A stretch of 64,000 bases of DNA. It comes from Rhizobium album. Its GTDB lineage: Bacteria; Pseudomonadota; Alphaproteobacteria; Rhizobiales; Rhizobiaceae. Under the pieces are notes generated by a model. It was given only the letters and a program-made list of their open reading frames with translations. It ran no database searches and was not told the origin of the DNA. The stretch spans positions 1-64,000 of the forward strand of contig NZ_QFBC01000008.1 in NCBI RefSeq assembly GCF_003122325.1, read 5' to 3'. This document shows, piece after piece, positions 17,356 to 25,406 of the stretch (position 1 is its first letter; each line of letters opens with the position of its first letter). A program made the position numbers and the translations under genes.

Positions 17356-18483
17356 ATGAAGATCAGGGCGGCTGTTCTGGAGGAAATCGGGCTTGAACGC
17401 CCCTATGCGCGCACGTTGCCGCTGAAGGTGCAGGAGGTGGAACTTGAGGGGCCGGGGCCGGGTGAGGTGCTGGTGAAGATCGCCGTTGCCGGCCTTTGCC
17501 ACTCGGACCTGTCGGTCATCGACGGCAACCGCCCGCGGCCGGTGCCGATGGTGCTGGGGCACGAGGCTTCCGGTGTGGTCGAGGCGGTGGGCGAGTATGT
17601 CGAGGACCTGAAACCCGGCGACCATGTCGTTTTCGTCTTTGTTCCTTCCTGCGGCCATTGTTCGCCCTGTGCCGAGGGGCGGCCAGCACTTTGCGAACCG
17701 GGTGCGGCCTCGAACGGCCACGGCGAACTTCTTGGCGGCGTGAGCCGGCTTTCCCGCCATGGCGAAAGGGTTCATCACCATGTGGGCGTCTCGTCCTTCG
17801 CCGAATATGCGACGGTCTCCCGCCGCTCGCTGGTCAAGGTGGAAAAGGATGTACCGCTGGATATCGCCGGCCTGATCGGTTGTGCGGTGCTGACCGGTGC
17901 GGGCGCGGTGTTCAACACCGGTGACGTCAAGCCCGGCTGCTCCACGGCGGTGATCGGCCTGGGCGGGGTCGGGCTTGCAGCTCTGATCGGCGCTGCCGCA
18001 GCCGGTGCCGAAACCATCGTTGCCGTGGATCGGCTGGACTCCAAGCTGGAATTCGCCAGAGAACTGGGTGCTACCCACACATTCAACGCCGATGATCCGG
18101 ATATCGTCGGCAAGGTCAAGGAGGCCACCAAGGGTGGCGTCGAGGCGGCGCTGGAGTTTGCCGGATCGGTCAAGGCGCTCGAATTCGGCTACGCCATCAC
18201 CCGGCGCGGCGGCACCACGATCACCGCCGGCCTGCCCAATCCCAAGGCGATGCTCTCCCTGCCTGCGGTTACTCTGGTGGCCGAGGAGCGGACGTTGAAG
18301 GGCAGCTATATCGGCTCCGGCGTGCCCTCGCGCGACATTCCCCGTTTCCTCGCCCTCTACAAGCGCGGCAAGCTGCCGGTCGACCGGTTGCTGACCCATC
18401 GTCTGCGGCTCGACGACATCAACGAAGGGTTCGACCGGCTGGCGGATGGGTCTGCCGTGCGTCAGATCGTCGAATTCGACTGA
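17356..18483 (+). CDS. Zinc-dependent alcohol dehydrogenase (MDR family)
   Basis: A 375-residue medium-chain dehydrogenase. The catalytic-zinc ligands are Cys in GLCHSD near residue 48 and the His-Glu pair of GHEASG near 69. The structural-zinc lobe CGHCSPCAEGRPALC follows near 97. The NAD-binding turn GLGGVGLAALIG sits near 200. It resembles class III/aryl-type alcohol dehydrogenases more than sugar dehydrogenases. It lies 51 bases after the ATPase gene and 65 before the aldehyde dehydrogenase. Together they suggest that an imported or released alcohol is oxidised to aldehyde and then acid. The substrate is not determinable here. Confidence 0.88.
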   Translation: MKIRAAVLEEIGLERPYARTLPLKVQEVELEGPGPGEVLVKIAVAGLCHSDLSVIDGNRPRPVPMVLGHEASGVVEAVGEYVEDLKPGDHVVFVFVPSCGHCSPCAEGRPALCEPGAASNGHGELLGGVSRLSRHGERVHHHVGVSSFAEYATVSRRSLVKVEKDVPLDIAGLIGCAVLTGAGAVFNTGDVKPGCSTAVIGLGGVGLAALIGAAAAGAETIVAVDRLDSKLEFARELGATHTFNADDPDIVGKVKEATKGGVEAALEFAGSVKALEFGYAITRRGGTTITAGLPNPKAMLSLPAVTLVAEERTLKGSYIGSGVPSRDIPRFLALYKRGKLPVDRLLTHRLRLDDINEGFDRLADGSAVRQIVEFD

Positions 18484-18548
18484 AAACGGCAAGACGCCTT
18501 CCAGGAGCCGCCGCTGTCGGCATAGTCAGGACATAGGGAGTTATCGAC

Positions 18549-20045
18549 ATGGCCAGAAGCCAGGAGATCAAGGATTTTCGCTGCTTTATAGACGGCGAAT
18601 GGACCGATGCTTTATCGAAAGAGACCTTCGAATCCTTCGACCCGTTCACCGGCAAGGTCTGGGCGAACATCCCGAAATGTGATGGACGCGATGTCGACCG
18701 CGCCGTCAGCGCCGCCCGGCGCGCCTTCGATACGGGCGACTGGTCGAAACTCAACGCCACCCAGCGCGGGCACCTGCTGCGCCGGCTGGGCGATCTCATC
18801 GCCCGCGACGCCGATCATCTGGCGGCGACGGAAGTGCAGGACAACGGCAAGCTCTACGCCGAAATGCGCGGCCAGGTCGGCTATATGCCGCAATGGTTCT
18901 ATTATTTCGCCGGCATGGCCGACAAGGTCGAGGGTGCCGTCCAGCCGATCGACAAGCCCGACATGTTTACCTACACCCGCCACGAGCCGGTCGGTGTCGT
19001 CGCGGCGATCACGCCCTGGAATTCGCCGCTGCTGCTGCTGACCTGGAAGCTGGCACCGGCGCTGGCGGCCGGCTGTACCATGGTCATCAAGCCGTCGGAA
19101 TTCACCTCCGCTTCGACGCTGGAACTGATGCGGCTTGTCGAGGAAGCGGGTTTTCCCAAGGGCGTCGTCAATGTCATCACCGGCTTCGGACAGGATGTCG
19201 GCGAGGCGATCTCGACGCATAACGGCATCGACAAGATCGCCTTTACCGGCGGCGAGGTGTCCGGCCGCCGCATCGCCCAGCAGGCGACCGGCAATTTCAA
19301 GCGCATGACGCTGGAACTCGGCGGCAAGTCGGCGCAGCTGGTATTTCCCGACGCCAATCTCGACAATGCCGTCAAGGGCGTGGTCTCAGGCATATTCGCC
19401 GCCACCGGCCAGACCTGTATCGCCGGCTCGCGGCTTCTCGTGCACCGGTCGATCCACGATGCCTTCCTCGAAAAATTCCTCGAACTGGCAAAGACGGCCC
19501 GCATGGGCGACCCGATGGAAATGACCACGCAGGTCGGGCCGGTGACAACCCAGCCGCAGTTCAAGCGTGTGCTGTCGATGATCGACATGGCCAAGGCCGA
19601 AGGCGCCGAGGTGGCGATGGGCGGCAGGCGGGCAGACCGACCGGAATGCGGTGATGGCTGGTTCATCGAGCCGACCGTATTCGTCGGCGTCAGGAACGAC
19701 ATGCGCATCGCCCAGGAAGAGGTTTTTGGCCCGGTGCTCTCGGTCATTCCCTTCAACGAGGATGAAGAGGCCTACCAGATGGCCAATGATACGCCTTATG
19801 GGCTTGCTGCCGGCGTCTGGACCTCCGACATGGCGCGGGCCTTCACCGCGGCGAAACGCCTGCGTGCCGGCACGGTGTGGACCAACACCTACCGCGCCGT
19901 TTCCTACATGATGCCTTTCGGCGGTTTCAAGAATTCCGGTGTCGGACGCGAAAGCGGCCAGGACGCCATCTACGATTTCCTCGAAACCAAGAGCGTCTGG
20001 CTGGCCTTCAACAAGGACGTGCCGAACCCGTTCGTCATGCGGTGA
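18549..20045 (+). CDS. Aldehyde dehydrogenase (NAD(P)+-dependent)
   Basis: A 498-residue ALDH superfamily enzyme with the standard signatures: ITPWNSPLLLLTWK (cofactor pocket, near residue 154), IAFTGGEVSGRRI, the general-base Glu in LELGGKSAQ near 255, and the nucleophilic Cys in ATGQTCIAGSR near 288. The C-terminal PFGGFKNSGVGRESG is also typical. It is the last gene of the operon and the natural partner of the alcohol dehydrogenase upstream, giving alcohol-to-acid oxidation in the cytoplasm. A hairpin cluster overlapping its stop codon ends the unit. Confidence 0.92.
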   Translation: MARSQEIKDFRCFIDGEWTDALSKETFESFDPFTGKVWANIPKCDGRDVDRAVSAARRAFDTGDWSKLNATQRGHLLRRLGDLIARDADHLAATEVQDNGKLYAEMRGQVGYMPQWFYYFAGMADKVEGAVQPIDKPDMFTYTRHEPVGVVAAITPWNSPLLLLTWKLAPALAAGCTMVIKPSEFTSASTLELMRLVEEAGFPKGVVNVITGFGQDVGEAISTHNGIDKIAFTGGEVSGRRIAQQATGNFKRMTLELGGKSAQLVFPDANLDNAVKGVVSGIFAATGQTCIAGSRLLVHRSIHDAFLEKFLELAKTARMGDPMEMTTQVGPVTTQPQFKRVLSMIDMAKAEGAEVAMGGRRADRPECGDGWFIEPTVFVGVRNDMRIAQEEVFGPVLSVIPFNEDEEAYQMANDTPYGLAAGVWTSDMARAFTAAKRLRAGTVWTNTYRAVSYMMPFGGFKNSGVGRESGQDAIYDFLETKSVWLAFNKDVPNPFVMR

Positions 20046-20094
20046 GACGGGAAGGCCGCAGTTTCCCATTCTCACCGGGCGCCGCCCGGCGAGA
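20041..20094. terminator. Terminator-like hairpins between convergent genes
   Basis: Two alternative stems share the bases 20070-20076. One pairs 20041-20047 with 20070-20076, extended by an inner GGGAA/TTCCC pair. The other is a G+C-rich stem at 20070-20094 centred on CCGGGCG/CGCCCGG. They lie between the rightward aldehyde dehydrogenase and the leftward siderophore-interacting gene and could stop transcription from either side. No T-run is present. Confidence 0.5.
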
Positions 20095-20120
20095 TCGTCG
20101 GAAGCGGTCGGGCCGCCTGC

Positions 20121-21185
20121 TCAGCCAGACGTCCGTTCCCAGTACCAGGCGACATACATCTTGTCCCGGTCGTGCTTGCGGCTCTTGAGAAAGGAGCGAA
20201 CGGTGCGCACATCGTCCTTTTCGCAGGCGACCCAGACGAAGGTATCCGCATCGGCGGCAGTGATCGCCGCCTTGATGGCATCTGCCAGCACGCTTGCCGA
20301 TCCGGCCGGGTAGTCGGCGCGATGCAGCCAGCGGACGTCGAGCGAGCCGGCGGAGGGAAGGGGCTGTTCTTCCGCCGCATCCTGCACTTCGATGATCGCC
20401 TGTATCTGCGTGCCGGCAGGCACTTCGGCGGCGATGCGGACGATCGCCGGAAGCGCGCTTTCGTCGCCGGTCAGGAGGAGTTTCTCCGCCTTGGGCAGAC
20501 TGCCGCCGCCGGGGCCGAGCAGCGCCAGCTTTTCGCCGGGCTGCGCATCCCGGGCAAAATCGGCGCCGGGAGTGGCAACGCCCGGCGTCGGATGCTGCAG
20601 GAAATCCACCCACAATTCGCGGCGCTCCGTATCGATGGCGCGGATCGTGTAGACGCGGACCAGAAGTTCGTCCTCGCCCTCCGGCCAGGCGACCCGGCCG
20701 TCGTCCTTCAATCCCGGCCAGACCGGCGTGCGGCCCTTCGGGGGAACCAGCAGGCGCACATGCATGTCGCCGCCGATGAACGGCGTGACATCGGCGCAGG
20801 CGAATTTCACCCGCCGCATGTGCGGCGTGACGTCCTCGGCGGAGACCACGGTGATCTCATGCAGGTTCGGCAGCACCTGCGTCGATGCCGGTTGCGACCA
20901 TGTCAGTTCGAGCGGATCCTCGCCGGCGAAATAGAACATGTGTTCGGCTACGCTCGTGCGGCTCATCTGCAGCATGGCTTCCGAAAACGAGGCCAGCTCG
21001 ATGAGCAGCTTTCCGTCCTGCAGCCTAATGTTTGCGGTTCCCGCCTTGCTGGTCATCGACGCCAGGTTTCCGTCCCGCCGGACATCGCCGTGTTCGATGA
21101 AGTGCTCGCATATGTCATCGAGCATGCGCGCGGCATCCTTCGGAAGCGCTACACCTGAGAGTTTGAATGTCTGGGCCGCGTTCAT
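20121..21185 (-). CDS. Siderophore-interacting protein with N-terminal DUF2218 domain (ferric-siderophore reductase)
   Basis: A 354-residue cytoplasmic flavoprotein. Residues about 10-90 are a DUF2218 domain. From about 100 the SIP FAD-binding domain begins (VTPHMRRVKFAC), with the flavin motif RVYTIRAID near 175. The C-terminal NAD(P)H-type lobe ends with the family pattern FVWVACEKDD...YVAWYWERTSG. SIP enzymes reduce Fe(III)-siderophores so that iron is released. It is the last gene of the five-gene uptake operon and its ATG overlaps the stop of the ATPase gene (ATGA). A separate DUF2218 protein is encoded at 51122-51418. Confidence 0.9.
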   Translation of the reverse strand: MNAAQTFKLSGVALPKDAARMLDDICEHFIEHGDVRRDGNLASMTSKAGTANIRLQDGKLLIELASFSEAMLQMSRTSVAEHMFYFAGEDPLELTWSQPASTQVLPNLHEITVVSAEDVTPHMRRVKFACADVTPFIGGDMHVRLLVPPKGRTPVWPGLKDDGRVAWPEGEDELLVRVYTIRAIDTERRELWVDFLQHPTPGVATPGADFARDAQPGEKLALLGPGGGSLPKAEKLLLTGDESALPAIVRIAAEVPAGTQIQAIIEVQDAAEEQPLPSAGSLDVRWLHRADYPAGSASVLADAIKAAITAADADTFVWVACEKDDVRTVRSFLKSRKHDRDKMYVAWYWERTSG

Positions 21186-22009
21186 GACCGTTCCTCCGTG
21201 GCTTCTGTTGGTGTTTTCATCCGGTGGCGACCGATCGGCAGCATGATCGGCCGGCCCGAGGTGGGGTCCAGGATGATCCGGCTTTCCAGGCCGAAGACCT
21301 GCCGCACGTTTTGCTGCGTCAGCACCTCTTCCGGTCCGCCTGCAACGTGTATGCGTCCCTCGCTCATCGCAACGAGATAATCGGCGTAACGGGCGGCGAG
21401 ATTGAGGTCGTGCAGCACCATGGCGACGGTGGTGCCGCGCGACTGGTTGAGATCCGTCAAAAGGTCCAGCACCTCGACCTGGTGGTTGATGTCGAGGAAG
21501 GTCGTCGGTTCGTCGAGCAGCAGGACTTCCGTTTCCTGCGCCAGCGCCATGGCGATCCACACCCGTTGCCGCTGGCCGCCGGAGAGTTCGTCCACCGGCC
21601 GTTCCGCGAGATCGACGATTCTGGTGGCGGTCAGGGCATTGGCCACCGCTTCGTCGTCCCGCTGCGTCCAGCGCGAAAACAGCCCCTGGTGCGGATGCCG
21701 TCCGCGGCTGACGAGGTCGGCCACCGTGATGCCTTCGGGAGCGATCGGCGATTGCGGCAGCAGGCCGAGGGTGCGGGCCAGTTCTCTGGAGGGCGTGCGG
21801 TGGATCGACTTGCCGTCGAGCAGCACCTCGCCGCCGTTCGGCGAAAGCAGCCGGGACATGACACGCAGCAGCGTGGATTTTCCACAGGCATTGGCGCCGA
21901 CGATCACGGTGATCTTGCCCGGCGGCACGGCGAGATCGAGCCCCTGCAGGATGTCGGTATCGCCGTAACCGGCCGAAAGCCGGGTGGCGGTAAGGGAACG
22001 GGCAGTCAT
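21182..22009 (-). CDS. Ferric-siderophore ABC transporter ATPase (FecE/FepC-like)
   Basis: A 275-residue ATPase with Walker A GANACGKST near residue 38, Q-loop LLPQSP, signature LSGGQRQRVWIAMAL near 142 and Walker B VLLLDEPTTFLD. The sequence PTTFLDI and the HPHQGLFSRW loop are typical of iron-siderophore importers. The ATG at 22007-22009 with GGAGG six bases upstream is used; an adjacent GTG precedes it. It overlaps the permease stop by one base and the SIP start by four, so the whole unit is translationally coupled. It drives import through the two FecCD-type permeases. Confidence 0.93.
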   Translation of the reverse strand: MTARSLTATRLSAGYGDTDILQGLDLAVPPGKITVIVGANACGKSTLLRVMSRLLSPNGGEVLLDGKSIHRTPSRELARTLGLLPQSPIAPEGITVADLVSRGRHPHQGLFSRWTQRDDEAVANALTATRIVDLAERPVDELSGGQRQRVWIAMALAQETEVLLLDEPTTFLDINHQVEVLDLLTDLNQSRGTTVAMVLHDLNLAARYADYLVAMSEGRIHVAGGPEEVLTQQNVRQVFGLESRIILDPTSGRPIMLPIGRHRMKTPTEATEERS

Positions 22010-23046
22010 CACGAGCCTCCGATGCGGTTGACGCGCATAATGAGGAAAATCAGATAGGGAGCGCCGAGCGCGCCGGTCAGCACGCCGACCGGATAGCGGC
22101 TGGGCAGCAGGAACTGCCCGGCATAATCGCCGGCAAGTACCAGCAAAGCGCCGACCAGCGCCGAGGGAATCAGCGACGAGCCGCTGTTTGCGGTGATGCG
22201 GGCGGCAATCGGGCCGGACAGGAAGGCAACGAAGGCGATCGGCCCCGTCACCGCCGTCGCCGATGCGATCATGCCGACGGCTGCGATCATGACCAGCACG
22301 CGGGTGGTGGCGACACGAACGCCGAGCGCCGCCGCCATGTCGTCGCCGAGCCGCAGGGCTTCAAGGTCGCGGGCGCGGCCGAGCAGCAGGCCGCCGAACA
22401 CGATCAGGGCCACGAGAAGCGGAAGCGCCTGGCCAAGCTGAGCGCCGTTGACGCTGCCGGTCAGCCAGCGCATCGCCTCCTGCAGGTTCCAGGCCGGCGC
22501 CTGGGAGAGGATGTAGGCGATAAAACTCTCCAGCATCGCCGAAACGCCGATGCCGACGAGGATCAGCCGCGTGCCGGCGACGCCGTTCTTGAAGGAAAGC
22601 CCGTAGACCATCATCGCCACGCCAAGGCCGGCCGTCACCGCGAAGATCGAGACCACCGGCCCCGTCAGCGACAGCACGACGATGGCGAAGACGGCGGCCG
22701 CACTGGCGGCGGAACTGATGCCGATGATATCGGGACTGGCGAGCGGATTGCGCAGCATGGTCTGGAAGGCGGCGCCGGCAAGGCCGAAGCTCAGCCCGGC
22801 AAGCACCGACAGCACGGCCCGCGGCAATCGCAACTGGCCGACGGTAAAGACCGTCGCCGGCAGGCTGTCGCCGGACAGCATGCGGATAATCTCTCCGGGC
22901 GGTGTAAACGACTGACCGAGCATCAGCGTCAAGGCGAAGATTGCGCCGACCAGCGCCAGCAGCGCGGTGATTACCAGAAGGCGCCGGTTGCTGCGGCAAC
23001 TGCGATTGTCGGCGATGCGGCGGAGGGTGGCGGAGGATGTCGTCAT
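22009..23046 (-). CDS. Ferric-siderophore ABC transporter permease (FecD/FepG-like)
   Basis: A 345-residue FecCD-family inner-membrane protein with about nine or ten hydrophobic segments. It contains the family signature RNPLASPDIIGISSAASAA near residue 105 and the ATPase-coupling region around LRLGDDMAAALGVRV near 220. The C-terminal half shows GPIAFVAFLSGPIAARI, typical of the second permease. Its ATG overlaps the end of the other permease gene by four bases. It forms the heterodimeric channel with that protein. Confidence 0.92.
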   Translation of the reverse strand: MTTSSATLRRIADNRSCRSNRRLLVITALLALVGAIFALTLMLGQSFTPPGEIIRMLSGDSLPATVFTVGQLRLPRAVLSVLAGLSFGLAGAAFQTMLRNPLASPDIIGISSAASAAAVFAIVVLSLTGPVVSIFAVTAGLGVAMMVYGLSFKNGVAGTRLILVGIGVSAMLESFIAYILSQAPAWNLQEAMRWLTGSVNGAQLGQALPLLVALIVFGGLLLGRARDLEALRLGDDMAAALGVRVATTRVLVMIAAVGMIASATAVTGPIAFVAFLSGPIAARITANSGSSLIPSALVGALLVLAGDYAGQFLLPSRYPVGVLTGALGAPYLIFLIMRVNRIGGS

Positions 23047-24086
23047 AGTTCCCGCACCCTCTGCCGCCGGACGATCCAGATGAAGAACGGCGCGCCGAGG
23101 AAGGCCGTGACGATGCCGACATCGAGTTCGGCCGGTCGGGCGATGATGCGGCCGAGGATATCGGCGGCCAGCAGCAGGCAGGCGCCGCCCAGCGCCGACA
23201 GCGGCAGCAGCCAGCGATGATCGACGCCGACGAGCAGGCGGCACAGATGCGGCACCACCAGGCCGAGAAAACCGATGGGACCGCAAACCGCTGTTGTGGC
23301 GCCGCACAGCAGGATCGCGCCGAACGAGGCCGATGCACGGGCAAACGCCACGCGTTCGCCAAGTCCGGCGGCCAGTTCGTCACCGAGCGCCAGTGAATTC
23401 AGTTTGCGCGCAGAGAGCAGGCTGATGGCGAAGCCGACGGCAAGAAACGGCAGGACCGGGAGAATGCGGTCGAAGGTGGCGCCGCCAACGCCGCCGATCT
23501 GCCACGAGCGGACGCCGCCGGCGATATCGCCGCGCGGCAGCACCACGGCAATCACCATCGAGGCAAAGGCGACCGATGTCGCCGCCCCCGCCAGCGCCAG
23601 CTTCAGCGGCGTGGCGCCGCCGCGCCCCAGCGAGCCGATGGTGTAGACGAACACCGCCGTGCATCCGGCGCCCAGGATCGCCGTCCAGATAAAGGCATTG
23701 GCCGATGTCATGTCGAACCAGGCGACACCGACGACCACGGCGAGCGAAGCGCCCATGTTGACGCCGAGGATGCCGGGGTCCGCCAGCGGATTTCGCGTCA
23801 CGCCCTGCATCACCGCGCCGGCCAGGCCGAGGGCGGCGCCAGCGAGCAGCGCCAGCGCGGTCCTCGGGATCCGCAGCGCCACGGCTGCCTGGCCGATGGT
23901 TTCGAGCCTGCCCGCCAGTGATGCCCAGATATCCGCCCAGCCGACCTCGCGCGTGCCGACCGTGACGGACAGAGCGCACAGCACGGCCAGCAGGGTCACC
24001 AGCCCGACCAGGAACAGGCTGCGGTTCCGGTTAGACCGTCCCGGCAAGGGCGGCCGGCGGGCGGGCTGCGGCGCGGCTTGCGTCAT
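23043..24086 (-). CDS. Ferric-siderophore ABC transporter permease (FecC/FepD-like)
   Basis: A 347-residue FecCD permease. A short polar N-terminus precedes the first membrane helix (RSLFLVGLVTLLAVLCALS). RNPLADPGILGVNMGAS near residue 95, LALGDELAAGLGERV near 230 and GPIGFLGLVVPHLCRLLVG near 270 are diagnostic. The start at 24084-24086 overlaps the binding-protein stop (ATGA); an upstream in-frame ATG at 24140 would lie inside that gene. It is the partner of the permease at 22009-23046. Confidence 0.92.
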   Translation of the reverse strand: MTQAAPQPARRPPLPGRSNRNRSLFLVGLVTLLAVLCALSVTVGTREVGWADIWASLAGRLETIGQAAVALRIPRTALALLAGAALGLAGAVMQGVTRNPLADPGILGVNMGASLAVVVGVAWFDMTSANAFIWTAILGAGCTAVFVYTIGSLGRGGATPLKLALAGAATSVAFASMVIAVVLPRGDIAGGVRSWQIGGVGGATFDRILPVLPFLAVGFAISLLSARKLNSLALGDELAAGLGERVAFARASASFGAILLCGATTAVCGPIGFLGLVVPHLCRLLVGVDHRWLLPLSALGGACLLLAADILGRIIARPAELDVGIVTAFLGAPFFIWIVRRQRVREL

Positions 24087-25078
24087 CTGGATTTTCCGGC
24101 CGCCTCCGCAAGTAGGGCGACATAATCCTTCAGCACCCACGGGATGGACAGCGGCGTCGGATTGGCCGCGGTGCCGACCGGGTTGCGGCCGAGGACGACG
24201 AGCGCACCGTTGCCGACGGCCGGCATCCTCGATGTCAGCGGGTTGGCGGCAAGCGAATCGAGCAGCTTGCGGTCGCCGTAGGTGACGAGAATATCGACGT
24301 CGTCGAATTCATCGATGCGCTCGGCGCTGATCGAGCCGGAAAATTTTCCCGGCAGCGAGGCCGTCGTGACGCTCTTGGGCGCCTTGAGGCCGAGATCGGC
24401 GAAGAATTTCACCCGCGTGTCGTTCGTCGTGTAGAAATTGACGACGCTCAGGTCCGTGGCGTTGAGATGGGTGATGAACATCGCCGATTTGTCGTGAAGT
24501 TCGGGATGGCCGGCCACCGTCAGGGCGATGTCGGCTTCGATCTTCCTGATCAGCGCCTCGCCTTCCGCCGCCATGCCGAGGCCGAGGCTGTTGAAGCGGA
24601 TCATCTCGCGCCAATCCGTCGACCAGGGTGCCTCGGGATAAGCGACGACGGGAGCGATCTGGCTCAGCGTATCGTAGTCGGCCTGGCTGAGGCCGGAATA
24701 GGCGGCAAGGATGACATCCGGGCTGGTGGCGGCGACCGCCTCGAAATCGATGCCGTCGCCTTCGTCGAACAGCACCGGCTTTTCGCCGGGATGTTGCGCC
24801 AGCTTGTCTGCCACCCACGGCAGGATGCCGTCGCCGTCGTCATCGCCGAAATTGGCTGCGGCAAATCCCACGGGCACGATGCCGAGTGCCAGCGGCACTT
24901 CGTGGTTGGCCCAGGCGACCGTTGCCACCCGCACCGGCTTCTTTTCAATGATCGTGGTGCCGAGCGCATGCTTGATGACGATCGGATAGGTCGTTTCGTC
25001 TCCTGCCCGGGCGCTGCCGGATGCCAGTGCCAAGACGAAGGCCGCCACCTGCATGGCAGAAAAAATGAACCGCAGCAT
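24083..25078 (-). CDS. Ferric-siderophore periplasmic binding protein
   Basis: About 331 residues with an N-terminal signal peptide (MLRFIFSAMQVAAFVLALAS, cleaved near ARA-GDE). A type-III (FepB/FecB-like) bilobed fold follows: PVRVATVAWANHEVPLALG near residue 48, ATSPDVILAAYSGLS near 118, and a long connecting helix. It delivers the ferric siderophore to the permeases encoded just downstream with 4-base overlaps. The ATG at 25078 directly before the signal peptide is preferred; one at 25129 would add 17 residues. It is the first gene of the leftward operon, divergent from the receptor at 25407. Confidence 0.88.
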   Translation of the reverse strand: MLRFIFSAMQVAAFVLALASGSARAGDETTYPIVIKHALGTTIIEKKPVRVATVAWANHEVPLALGIVPVGFAAANFGDDDGDGILPWVADKLAQHPGEKPVLFDEGDGIDFEAVAATSPDVILAAYSGLSQADYDTLSQIAPVVAYPEAPWSTDWREMIRFNSLGLGMAAEGEALIRKIEADIALTVAGHPELHDKSAMFITHLNATDLSVVNFYTTNDTRVKFFADLGLKAPKSVTTASLPGKFSGSISAERIDEFDDVDILVTYGDRKLLDSLAANPLTSRMPAVGNGALVVLGRNPVGTAANPTPLSIPWVLKDYVALLAEAAGKSR

Positions 25079-25406
25079 CACGCAAACCCTGGCTGACGTT
25101 TTTAAGTGGACCTCCAGTCTCAGGTTCATTAAGCGACGTCAACAGGAATGCCGCGCTGGCGACGGGCTGTGTCGAGATTTCCGTTGGATCCTACAAAACG
25201 CTGGAAATCTACAATACTGGATGCAAGTGCTCAAGTTAAGAACGGCGCCGGGGACAATCAAACCGTGGTGATGGCGAGCGCCAGTGTCGGGAGACGAACT
25301 CTCACTGGTTATGGCTCGGCGCCGGCAGCGCGTGTGGGGTGCGGGTCCCCAAGACTGGCGCCGGCCAGGTGCGGAAATAATCCAATTTAACTTATGGAAC
25401 GTGAAC
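25079..25406. promoter_or_regulatory. Divergent promoter region of the siderophore uptake operon and its receptor
   Basis: A 328-base gap between the leftward ABC operon and the rightward TonB-dependent receptor; both promoters must lie here. I looked for a TGA-N9-TCA RirA-type site and found none, which suggests control through the AraC protein at 27628-28503. No strong palindrome is evident. Confidence 0.45.

Noticed and set aside
25079-25406. RirA or Fur operator in the uptake operon/receptor gap
   Set aside because: No TGA-N9-TCA match and no Fur-like 19-base palindrome was found on inspection.
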